Assembly: GCA_030642885.1 (NCBI GenBank)
Contig: DAOWMX010000133.1
Coordinates: 1 to 6,438 of the forward strand
Reading direction: 5' to 3'
Origin: Anaerolineales bacterium
GTDB lineage: Bacteria > Chloroflexota > Anaerolineae > Anaerolineales > E44-bin32
DNA length: 6,438 nt
The notes under the pieces were generated by a model. The model did no database searches, was not told the origin of the DNA, and worked only from the letters and a program-made list of their open reading frames with translations. The position numbers and the translations under genes were made by a program. Shown in pieces: positions 1 through 6,049 of the stretch (the stretch's first letter is position 1; every line of letters starts with the position of its first letter).

Positions 1-2053
1 CATTAATCATCGTCAGGTAATAAACACCGAGGACCATGTCTTTTGTGGGACCGACAACCGGTTCACCATCTGCGGGTTTAAGAAGGTTGACCGAGGAAAG
101 CATCAACTCTCGAGCTTCAGTCACAGCTCGTTGAGATAAAGGTAGGTGAACAGACATCTGGTCACCGTCGAAGTCCGCGTTGAATGCAGCACAGACAAGT
201 GGGTGCAAATGGATTGCCTTCCCCTCAACGAGAACCGGCTCAAAAGCTTGAATACCAAGTCTATGGAGCGTTGGCGCCCGGTTGAGAAGAACGGGGCGAT
301 CCTTAATAACTTCCTCTAAGACACCCCAAACCTCAGGACGTTCTCGTTCGACGATGCGCTTAGCGCCCTTCACATTCGCGGCGAAGTCATAAGCTACCAG
401 CTTGGATATCACAAAGGGTCGATAAAGTTCGAGAGCCATTGTTTTTGGTAAGCCACACTGAAATAGCTTGAGATCCGGCCCGATCACAATGACTGAGCGG
501 CCTGAATAATCTACACGTTTACCGAGCAGATTGCGGCGGAAGCGACCTTTCTTTCCCTTTAGCATATCGCTCAGGGACTTCAATTCTCGCCGGCCTCGAC
601 GTGACAGTGCTTTGCCGCGTTGTGAATTATCGATCAGAGAGTCAACCGCTTCTTGAAGCATCCGCTTCTCATTGCGGACGATCACATCTGGAGCGCCCAG
701 CTCAACAAGACGTTTTAGGCGATTATTTCGGTTAATCACCCTTCGGTAGAGGTCGTTGAGATCTGAAGTTGCAAACCGACCACCATCCAACTGAACCATG
801 GGTCGAAGATCTGGAGGAATGACAGGTAATATCGTCATTATCATCCACTCGGGTTTATTACCAGATCGCCGAAAGGCTTCGACAACCTTGAGGCGCTTGG
901 TGGCTTTCTTCTTGCGCTGCTTGCTTCGCGTGGTACGCACTTCCGTCCACAAGTCTTCAGCAAGTTGAGGTAAATCAATGTGCTGGAGGATCTCAAAGAA
1001 AGATTCCGCACCCATATCCGCCCGGAAGACCTGTCCCCACTTCGACTTCAGTTCTCGGTAACGCGTTTCACCCAGGAAAAGCATCTGATGGATGCTGAGC
1101 AATTCCTCGCGATCATCCTCTAGCTGCTTGATAGACTCGACACCTTCGTCAAGGATGACGTCTTCAATTTGAGAGAGCGCAAGATCTGTGTCTGCCTTTA
1201 CCGTTTCTACATCCATCTTGAGGGCTGCGAGTTTTTGATCGCGCTGTTCCTTCAAAGCCGATTCAACCTTATCCAGATGAGATCTCACCGCCTTTTGGAC
1301 CTTCTTAAGGTGGTCCTTGTTGATCTCATCCCCTTTCTCGGCAATAGCAACATCAAGAGCTTGAAAGTGAATGGGACTGCGGATGGTTTTCCCTTGCTTG
1401 TCAGACAGACTGCTCTCCAGACGCTGTCCCTCACGCATTATTGGGGCAATTTGATCCGCGACCTCTTCATCATAGGCAGCCTGTATCGCTTTCTTTGTAT
1501 CGCTGAGTTCTGCAAGTCTTTCTTTCTTTCCGGCTCTGATTTCTGCCCGGCGTTGTTTAAGCGTTTCCTTCTCTTCTTTCGCCCGTCGACCAAGCTCGTC
1601 CTCGATACGCTTTAACGCCTTACTCCTTGCATCTTCGTCGACATAAGTGACGACGTACTGAGCGAAGTACAAAACGCGGTCAAGATTGCGCCGGGAGATG
1701 TCCAAGAGTATTCCAAGGTAGGATGGAACCCGTCGCGTATACCAAACGTGTGCTACTGGGGCAGCAAGATTAATATGCCCCATCCGTTCTCGGCGCACAG
1801 ACGAGCGAGTAACTTCAACATTACACTTCTCACAAGTAATCCCTTTGAAGCGGATGTTCTTGTACTTTCCGCAATAGCACTGCCAATCCTTCTGCGGTCC
1901 AAATATCGCCTCGCAGAAAAGGCCGTCTTTCTCCGGTCGTAGTCTGCGGTAGTTAATAGTTTCCGGCTTTAATACCTCACCATGTGACCAATTACGAATG
2001 GTCTCCGGTGACGCCAGACTGATTCTGAGCGCTCGAAATCCCTTAGAATCCAC
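1..2053 (-). CDS. rpoC: DNA-directed RNA polymerase subunit beta' (RpoC), N-terminal 684 residues, cut by the left edge
   Basis: RpoC forms one jaw of RNA polymerase and carries the catalytic magnesium. Seen here: cysteines 59, 61, 74 and 77, with the same spacing as the E. coli zinc-binding site (70, 72, 85, 88); the conserved stretch after it (VRRERMGHI, VAHVWY); LLGKRVDYSGRSV at about 509-521; NRAPTLHRLG from residue 591; and the catalytic NADFDGD at 625-631, with Asp 627, 629 and 631. Residues of about 140-338 form a highly charged, probably coiled-coil insertion, so zinc site and active site lie about 180 residues further apart than in E. coli. The chosen start is GTG at 2053, 8 nt after AGGGAG (2067-2062). 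A TTG at 2056 is an alternative, and an in-frame stop at 2104-2102 rules out a much longer N-terminus. rpoB is not next to it. The frame is intact to the edge; the bridge helix, trigger loop and C-terminus lie outside the window. Confidence 0.98.
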   Translation of the reverse strand, partial: MDSKGFRALRISLASPETIRNWSHGEVLKPETINYRRLRPEKDGLFCEAIFGPQKDWQCYCGKYKNIRFKGITCEKCNVEVTRSSVRRERMGHINLAAPVAHVWYTRRVPSYLGILLDISRRNLDRVLYFAQYVVTYVDEDARSKALKRIEDELGRRAKEEKETLKQRRAEIRAGKKERLAELSDTKKAIQAAYDEEVADQIAPIMREGQRLESSLSDKQGKTIRSPIHFQALDVAIAEKGDEINKDHLKKVQKAVRSHLDKVESALKEQRDQKLAALKMDVETVKADTDLALSQIEDVILDEGVESIKQLEDDREELLSIHQMLFLGETRYRELKSKWGQVFRADMGAESFFEILQHIDLPQLAEDLWTEVRTTRSKQRKKKATKRLKVVEAFRRSGNKPEWMIMTILPVIPPDLRPMVQLDGGRFATSDLNDLYRRVINRNNRLKRLVELGAPDVIVRNEKRMLQEAVDSLIDNSQRGKALSRRGRRELKSLSDMLKGKKGRFRRNLLGKRVDYSGRSVIVIGPDLKLFQCGLPKTMALELYRPFVISKLVAYDFAANVKGAKRIVERERPEVWGVLEEVIKDRPVLLNRAPTLHRLGIQAFEPVLVEGKAIHLHPLVCAAFNADFDGDQMSVHLPLSQRAVTEARELMLSSVNLLKPADGEPVVGPTKDMVLGVYYLTMIN

Positions 2054-2141
2054 CAAATCTACTCCCTCGCGCGTGGCGATGGTTGAGCTGTGTCGGCGAT
2101 CTTATTCGAACATTCGTGCTACTGTGAGTACGAACGAAAAC

Positions 2142-2175
2142 AAGCGCATGAGGCGTCTTTTAACCTCAAGCGCTT
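2142..2175 (-). promoter_or_regulatory. Hairpin in the rpoC leader, possible attenuator
   Basis: In the rpoC leader RNA, AAGCGCUUGAGG (2175-2164) can pair with CCUCAUGCGCUU (2153-2142): 11 of 12 pairs, with one U-U mismatch, around a 10-nt loop. The 3' side is followed by GUUUUCGUU, a short, imperfect U-rich tract. This resembles an intrinsic terminator placed between the promoter and the start codon. Just upstream, a second GCGC (RNA GCGCAAGAAGCGC) could pair with the 5' arm instead, giving two mutually exclusive folds. A weaker 7-bp hairpin (2136-2130 with 2117-2111, one G-U pair) follows. The pairing is seen in the sequence; attenuation is inference. Confidence 0.45.
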
Positions 2176-2220
2176 CTTGCGCCGACCAACAAATCGGTTA
2201 TCACGACGATTACGAGTGGA

Positions 2221-2248
2221 ATTATATCGGATAACCTATGTGTGTCAA
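2221..2248 (-). promoter_or_regulatory. Consensus housekeeping promoter of rpoC
   Basis: Read on the minus strand, TTGACA (2248-2243) is followed after 16 nt by TATAAT (2226-2221). Both hexamers match the sigma-70/SigA consensus exactly. It lies just after the stop codon of the upstream HEAT-like gene, so rpoC can be transcribed independently. Transcription should start near 2213, giving a leader of about 160 nt before the rpoC start. Confidence 0.88.
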
Positions 2249-2271
2249 GAGAAATCTAGTTGAATGTATGA

Positions 2272-3216
2272 TCACCCTCCCGTTTCGGGTTCGGGTGTAT
2301 TTTTCTGGCCAGGGAACTCTCCATTCCATCGTTTGGGAAATAATTCTAATGCTCGCTGCGCAGCCTTCACGATATGGGGGTCACGGTCGAATCTCAATTT
2401 CTGAAGCGCAATCTGAGCTTCTGCTGTATGCCACTCAACCAGTTTCAATAAAGCGACCATTCGTGAGCGGTTATTATCAACTTGCTCGGATTCGCCTCCC
2501 TCCTGGACGTAACCCACCCGAGGTTGCTCAACGATCTCTATCAACACCGGGACTGTTGCCGGGTGCGGGATCTGCGTCAATTGTTGGACAGCGGCATGTG
2601 CCTGCTCCAAGTCTGCTAGACGCAACGCACGGAATCGGAGTAGCTGGACAGTCGTGAGTATAGCTAACTCGCGCACAAGCGGATCAGGATCATCCATCGC
2701 TGCGACAATCTCAGCCATGCTGTCCTCATCTTGAGCCATACCCGCGCGGTTGGCGAAGGCGATTGCTTCCTTCATCCGAATCGCCGAGTCGCTTACACGC
2801 AGGTCATACTCAGTTCTCGCACGCTCAAGCAAGCGGCTGACAGGCGTTTGTTGAGTTAATATTGGTTGCTCGTCTGGAAAGCCTCGCTCATCAGGTGGTG
2901 TATCCATCAGGGTTAATGCATTTTGGACAGCCGGGGTTACCAGCTCTTCATTTAACTCAAGCAAGTCATTTAAGTAAGCTCTTAGGCTGGTCGTTCCAGA
3001 CTGTTGAGCCACTTCGCGTGCACGCCTTCGCCAGAGGTTCACCTCCTCAGCTATCTGCTGCTGTTCATCCCGGAGGGCTTGCTGTTGCTCACGAATCGTT
3101 TTCTTCTCCTCTTCATCAGCTTCCGCTATCTCCCGCCCAAGATCATCCAACTGCTCGCTCAGTTGGATGAATTCGTGCTGAACAGCACTGGCTTTGCGCT
3201 CCAATGCAACATTCAC
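2272..3216 (-). CDS. Unrecognised coiled-coil plus HEAT-like repeat protein
   Basis: I do not recognise this 314-residue protein as a named family. Residues of about 14-70 are rich in Glu, Gln, Arg and Lys with heptad-like hydrophobic spacing, which suggests a coiled coil. Residues of about 160-295 look like helical HEAT/armadillo-type repeats (DPDPLVRELAIL at 177-188, ATVPVLIEIVEQ at 220-231, DPHIVKAAQRALELF at 279-293). The C-terminus is a short polar tail rich in Pro, Glu and Gly. No signal peptide or membrane segment is visible, so it is probably cytoplasmic, perhaps a scaffold or protein-binding factor; that role is inference. The start taken is GTG at 3216, which has only a weak ribosome site. 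An in-frame CTG at 3243 follows a good GGAGG and would add nine residues. The gene sits upstream of rpoC on the same strand, but each has its own promoter. Read-through into rpoC is possible, as I see no terminator between them. Confidence 0.85.
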   Translation of the reverse strand: MNVALERKASAVQHEFIQLSEQLDDLGREIAEADEEEKKTIREQQQALRDEQQQIAEEVNLWRRRAREVAQQSGTTSLRAYLNDLLELNEELVTPAVQNALTLMDTPPDERGFPDEQPILTQQTPVSRLLERARTEYDLRVSDSAIRMKEAIAFANRAGMAQDEDSMAEIVAAMDDPDPLVRELAILTTVQLLRFRALRLADLEQAHAAVQQLTQIPHPATVPVLIEIVEQPRVGYVQEGGESEQVDNNRSRMVALLKLVEWHTAEAQIALQKLRFDRDPHIVKAAQRALELFPKRWNGEFPGQKNTPEPETGG

Positions 3217-3296
3217 ATGTCGCAGCCCAATTCCTATGGTCAGGGAATGCCTCCATCCTAGCTACTTCAAGGGGCAGATAACACTTGCCTGCGACT

Positions 3297-3314
3297 TAAT
3301 GTTGGCTAACATTA
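3297..3314. repeat. Perfect 7-bp inverted repeat TAATGTT-GGCT-AACATTA
   Basis: The arms 3297-3303 and 3308-3314 are exactly complementary around a 4-nt centre. It lies about 70-85 nt downstream of the predicted start of the HEAT-gene transcript, so it could be an RNA hairpin in the leader or a DNA operator. Its left half, TAATGTTG, recurs at 3446. Confidence 0.55.
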
Positions 3315-3325
3315 CGTCGCACTCG

Positions 3326-3359
3326 CTCTTGATGATAGAGCCTTAGAACCCATCAAGAG
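3326..3359. repeat. Perfect 9-bp inverted repeat in the HEAT-gene leader
   Basis: CTCTTGATG (3326-3334) and CATCAAGAG (3351-3359) are exactly complementary with 16 nt between them. The element is within the predicted 5' leader of the minus-strand HEAT-like gene, about 25-55 nt after the transcription start. No T-run follows on either strand, so it is not a standard terminator. It may shape the leader RNA; function unknown. Confidence 0.55.
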
Positions 3360-3388
3360 GTGCTTCAAAGAAAACGAACACACTAGTC

Positions 3389-3417
3389 AGTATAGATAAG
3401 GACCTAGAAGGCGTCAA
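3389..3417 (-). promoter_or_regulatory. Promoter of the HEAT-like gene
   Basis: On the minus strand, TTGACG (3417-3412) and TATACT (3394-3389) are separated by 17 nt. Each matches the housekeeping consensus at 5 of 6 positions. The predicted transcript starts near 3382 and has a leader of roughly 140-165 nt. Confidence 0.8.
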
Positions 3418-3445
3418 CCAGTTCCCAAGTTCTACTTCTCCCACC

Positions 3446-3458
3446 TAATGTTGACAAC
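3446..3458. promoter_or_regulatory. Operator-like element TAATGTTGACAAC between the two divergent promoters
   Basis: This 13-mer contains the odd palindrome GTTGACAAC. It shares TAATGTTG(A/G)C and a following AAC with the inverted repeat at 3297-3314. It sits between the two -35 boxes (3412-3417 and 3488-3493), where a regulator could affect both genes. That it binds a protein is only an inference from two similar sites. Confidence 0.3.
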
Positions 3459-3487
3459 GTTTCGGGTAAACATGACCCAGAGAGACA

Positions 3488-3516
3488 TTGACCAATAGCA
3501 GATACGCTTTTAGAAT
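3488..3516 (+). promoter_or_regulatory. Promoter of the DUF4332 gene
   Basis: TTGACC (3488-3493) and TAGAAT (3511-3516) are separated by 17 nt and each match the consensus at 5 of 6 positions. Transcription should start near 3523, leaving a leader of about 34 nt that carries the strong ribosome site GGGAGGAG (3543-3550), six nt before the ATG at 3557. Confidence 0.82.
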
Positions 3517-3556
3517 GCATCAGGTAATTAATTAGAAAGCACGGGAGGAGTATTGC

Positions 3557-3961
3557 ATGGCGAAAATCGCTGACATCGAAGGCATTGGGCCAAAGTTCGC
3601 AAAGAAACTACAATCGGTAGGAGTTCGATCTACAGGTCGGCTCCTCCAGATTGGTGCCGATAAACGAGGGCGAAAGGATCTGGCTCAGGAGACTGGAATC
3701 TCGGAGAAGCTTGTCCTTGAGTGGGTAAATCTCGCTGACCTTATGCGTGTAAAAGGGATTGGAGAGGAGTATAGCGACCTTCTTGAAGAAGCCGGTGTGG
3801 ATACAGTGAAAGAACTCCGCAACCGTGTGCCAGAGAACCTTTTCGTTACACTCGTTGAGATTAATGAGAAGAAAGCCCTCGTTCGCAGGCTTCCTTCACC
3901 TAAGCAAGTAAAATCCTGGGTCACCCAAGCAAAAAAACTCCCTCCCGTCGTGAAATACTAA
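3557..3961 (+). CDS. DUF4332 helix-hairpin-helix protein
   Basis: This is a 134-residue protein with two helix-hairpin-helix units: IEGIGPKFAKKLQSVGV (residues 7-23) and VKGIGEEYSDLLEEAGV (65-81). The spacing and the GIG turns fit the DUF4332 family, whose helix-hairpin-helix units resemble those that contact DNA backbone in repair proteins and polymerases. Its exact role is not known. No enzyme domain is attached, so it is probably a small DNA-binding or adaptor protein; that is inference. The length is normal for the family and the protein looks complete. The ATG at 3557 is well supported by GGAGGAG just upstream and by a good promoter. It appears to be monocistronic: the next gene starts about 200-240 bp downstream. 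I see no convincing terminator after it. Confidence 0.88.
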   Translation: MAKIADIEGIGPKFAKKLQSVGVRSTGRLLQIGADKRGRKDLAQETGISEKLVLEWVNLADLMRVKGIGEEYSDLLEEAGVDTVKELRNRVPENLFVTLVEINEKKALVRRLPSPKQVKSWVTQAKKLPPVVKY

Positions 3962-4203
3962 CTGCACTAATGGGCTTGCTGTCGAGGAAATCCGATCATT
4001 TTTCTCACTGAATATCACAACGAGATGAATCCGGGACTTTAAACAAATCCTGATGTAGCTGCGTTAATCGGTTCCCCAGTAATCGCCCCCCTGGACCAGC
4101 TTTAACACTAGTCGCCTGTGATCATGACATCATACGCGTTCTTCGATGGGAAAAAGTCATGAGTGCCGGCATCGACAAAATTCCCAACAGGGAGCTAAGC
4201 GAG

Positions 4204-4941
4204 ATGCGAGCAACTTTCCTCGCTGAGGACGGAAGAGAAATTCCATCCGTTTCCGAAGACGAAATGCGAGAAGTCGATCGAATTGCTGTCCAGGATTTCA
4301 ACCTTGGCATTCTCCAAATGATGGAAAACGCGGGCAGAAACCTGGCTTCCCATATTATTGACATCTTCGTTGGGACGACAGGAAAAATCACCATCCTCGC
4401 TGGATCTGGCGGAAATGGTGGTGGTGGCCTCTGCTGCGCCCGACACCTTCATAATCGAGGTTTCAGCATCCAACTCCTTATGACGAGGCCTGCGGAGACC
4501 TTGGAAGGAGCGGCGGGAGCGCAGTTCGCGATCCTCTCGTCAGCTGGGCTTATCGCTGCAGGATTAGAAGATTCAGAAAAGTTGATCTCCGAAGCAACCG
4601 TTGTTGTCGACGCATTGATCGGCTACAGCCTCCAAGGCGCGCCGCGCGGCAACACCGCATTGCTAATCGAAGCATGTAACCGATGGGCAAAGAACGTAGT
4701 CGCACTCGACATCCCCTCTGGTGTTGATGCAACGACAGGTGATAGCCCGGGCGTATCGATACGAGCAGACAGAACGGTCACACTGGCGTTACCCAAACGC
4801 GGCCTTGATCCTTCCACGTACGACCTCTTCCTGACAGACATTGGTATTCCACCAGAAGTCTACCTTCCACTTGGGATCACTCTTGGCCCAATCTTCGACG
4901 AACACTTCTTTGTGAAACTCATAACCCGAGAAGACAGCTAG
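4204..4941 (+). CDS. nnrE: NAD(P)H-hydrate epimerase (YjeF N-terminal domain, stand-alone)
   Basis: The enzyme interconverts the R and S forms of hydrated NAD(P)H so that the partner dehydratase can repair both. At 245 residues it has the YjeF_N order: helix SEDEMREVDRIAV (17-29), LQMMENAGRNLA (37-48), a Rossmann-like loop LAGSGGNGGGGL (65-76), VVVDALIG with Asp 136 (133-140), ALDIPSGVDATTGD with Asp 169 and 175 (167-180), and TVTLALPKRGL (191-201). The loop reads GGNGGGG instead of the better-known GNNGGDG, so an Asp is replaced by Gly. The C-terminal ADP/ATP-dependent dehydratase domain, fused in many bacteria, is absent and no partner is nearby. I chose ATG 4204 because AGGGAG (4189-4194) precedes it by 9 nt and the protein then starts at the usual place; ATG 4159 would add 15 residues with a weaker site. 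No clear promoter was found in 3962-4203, which otherwise appears empty. Confidence 0.9.
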   Translation: MRATFLAEDGREIPSVSEDEMREVDRIAVQDFNLGILQMMENAGRNLASHIIDIFVGTTGKITILAGSGGNGGGGLCCARHLHNRGFSIQLLMTRPAETLEGAAGAQFAILSSAGLIAAGLEDSEKLISEATVVVDALIGYSLQGAPRGNTALLIEACNRWAKNVVALDIPSGVDATTGDSPGVSIRADRTVTLALPKRGLDPSTYDLFLTDIGIPPEVYLPLGITLGPIFDEHFFVKLITREDS

Positions 4942-4987
4942 CATATTCATCACTGTTGAGTTGATTACGCGCAAACCAAGCATCCTG

Positions 4988-4993
4988 TATAAT
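4988..4993 (+). promoter_or_regulatory. Possible -10 box (TATAAT) immediately before ruvB
   Basis: A perfect TATAAT ends 7 nt before the GTG at 5001. Transcription would start at about 5000-5001, at or next to the start codon. The -35 region is poor: TTGATT at 4961-4966 is 21 nt away, and the best 17-nt spacing gives only TTACGC. This is either a promoter for a leaderless ruvB message or a chance match. Confidence 0.4.
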
Positions 4994-5000
4994 CGATGTC

Positions 5001-6032
5001 GTGAGTGAAAAAGAGGATCGAATAGTGTCCCCTGACAATCAGAGGGATGACCAAAACGAAGTCCCTATCCGACCGCGCTACTTGCACGAAATGATCGGTC
5101 AAGACCGGGTTAAGCAAAACCTCTCAATTCTGATCGAGGCGGCAAAGGGCCGTAACGAGGCGCTTGATCATGTCCTCTTCTACGGGCCTCCGGGTCTGGG
5201 CAAGACGACGCTTGCTCATATCCTCTGCGTAGAGATGGAGGTCAACTTGAAGATTACCTCCGGTCCAGCGATTGAACGAGCCGGAGATCTCGCCGCAATC
5301 CTCACCAACCTGCAAGCGGGGGACATCCTCTTCATCGATGAGATCCACCGCCTGGGGCGCGCAGTCGAAGAGATCCTTTACCCTGCGATGGAAGATTTCG
5401 CACTCGATCTGACCATTGGCAAGGGACCCAGTGCACGTTCAATTCGCCTGAAGCTTCCCCGTTTTACAACCGTGGGAGCCACAACTCGCCTTGCGCTTTT
5501 AACCGCCCCACTTCGAGCCCGCTTTGGAGCCATTCACCGGTTGGATTTCTATGACGAGGAATCAATGGTGGGGATCGTACGCAGAGCTTCTGAAGTGTTC
5601 CACGTAAGTATGGACGAACCAGGGATAAAAGAAATCGCCTGCCGTGCACGAGGGACCCCACGTGTTGCTCTGCGTTTGCTTCGCCGGGTTCGCGACTTCG
5701 CTGAAGTTCGCGCCGATGGTCGAATTACTCAAGAAATCGCCAGGCAAGCTTTGGCCCTGATGGAAATCGACGACCTCGGCTTGGACGATTCGGACCGCCG
5801 AGTTCTGGACACAATTATTCGGAAGTTCAATGGCGGACCCGTAGGTCTGCAAACGATATCTGCATCAATCAGCGAAGAGCCAGACACGATTATGGATGTC
5901 GTTGAGCCCTATCTGCTCCAGCTCGGATTTATCGACCGGACCCCGCAGGGTCGCGTTGCCACGCCAAAAGCATACGAGCATCTCGGATTGCCGTATCAAG
6001 GCTCATCGCAGACACGTCTTCCGGAACTATGA
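5001..6032 (+). CDS. ruvB: Holliday junction branch migration DNA helicase RuvB
   Basis: RuvB is the AAA+ motor that, with RuvA, drives branch migration of Holliday junctions in recombination and repair. The 343-residue protein has the normal length and all key motifs: Walker A GPPGLGKT (62-69), Walker B ILFIDE (109-114), the sensor-1 region TTVGATTR (156-163), LRARFG with the probable arginine finger at R174, sensor-2 GTPRV with R221, and a C-terminal winged helix (about 265-330, FNGGPVGLQTISA). The start is difficult. GTG 5001 has no ribosome site, while GTG 5025 follows AGAGGA (5012-5017) by 7 nt. I keep 5001 because its N-terminus includes DRIVSP, matching the (D/E)R(I/L)VS seen near the start of many RuvB proteins; 5025 would cut through it. 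ruvA and ruvC are not adjacent. The gene begins 59 bp after the epimerase and its stop overlaps the next small reading frame. Confidence 0.97.
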   Translation: MSEKEDRIVSPDNQRDDQNEVPIRPRYLHEMIGQDRVKQNLSILIEAAKGRNEALDHVLFYGPPGLGKTTLAHILCVEMEVNLKITSGPAIERAGDLAAILTNLQAGDILFIDEIHRLGRAVEEILYPAMEDFALDLTIGKGPSARSIRLKLPRFTTVGATTRLALLTAPLRARFGAIHRLDFYDEESMVGIVRRASEVFHVSMDEPGIKEIACRARGTPRVALRLLRRVRDFAEVRADGRITQEIARQALALMEIDDLGLDDSDRRVLDTIIRKFNGGPVGLQTISASISEEPDTIMDVVEPYLLQLGFIDRTPQGRVATPKAYEHLGLPYQGSSQTRLPEL

Positions 6033-6049
6033 GTCGCGCCGAAGGATAA
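6029..6049 (+). other. Six-codon mini-ORF bridging ruvB and the DUF2905 gene
   Basis: The ruvB stop (TGA, 6030-6032) overlaps an ATG at 6029, giving ATGA. That frame encodes MSRAEG and stops at TAA 6047-6049, whose last A is the first base of the DUF2905 start (TAATG). The three reading frames differ. Ribosomes ending ruvB could restart here and then restart again on the next gene. Only the overlaps are seen; translation of the six codons is inference. Confidence 0.35.

Larger units (their letters stand above)
3217..3556. other. Divergent intergenic region between the HEAT-like gene and the DUF4332 gene
   Basis: This stretch of about 340 bp has no supportable gene. It holds two promoters pointing outward (minus strand 3417-3389, plus strand 3488-3516), two inverted repeats on the HEAT-gene side, and a TAATGTTG(A/G)C element present twice. 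These are listed separately. Confidence 0.8.

Noticed and set aside
2031..2056. A possible frameshift in the first codons of rpoC
   Set aside because: On careful re-reading of the reverse strand the frame is continuous from GTG 2053 through DSKGFRALRISLASPE into the conserved zinc-site region; no indel is needed.
2125..2225. A basic peptide frame (RNRRDNRFVGRRKKRL) in the rpoC leader, reminiscent of a small ribosomal protein
   Set aside because: It has no start codon between the upstream in-frame stop and the basic stretch, and does not match any ribosomal protein I know.
1169..2234. Plus-strand open frames at 1169-1615, 1748-1942 and 1998-2234
   Set aside because: They lie opposite the well-supported rpoC coding sequence or its leader, lack family features, and read as chance open frames.
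2238..3261. Plus-strand open frames opposite the HEAT-like gene
   Set aside because: No recognisable domains. The minus-strand frame is longer, has a promoter, and shows coherent coiled-coil and helical-repeat composition.
3451..3480. A perfect TTGACA at 3451-3456 as a further plus-strand promoter
   Set aside because: No acceptable -10 hexamer lies 15-19 nt downstream; the TTGACC/TAGAAT pair at 3488-3516 is much better.
3962..4010. A terminator after the DUF4332 gene, suggested by GAGGAAAT and ATTTTTCTC
   Set aside because: The pairing is short, AT-rich and needs a G-U pair plus a bulge, with no U-run after it; too weak to annotate.
4122..4983. Minus-strand open frames opposite the epimerase gene
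   Set aside because: They have no recognisable motifs and overlap a plus-strand gene with all YjeF_N family signatures.
5896..6048. A longer N-terminus for the DUF2905 protein starting at 5896
   Set aside because: This would read 51 codons through the end of ruvB in another frame, and DUF2905 proteins are normally about 70-80 residues, matching the ATG at 6049.
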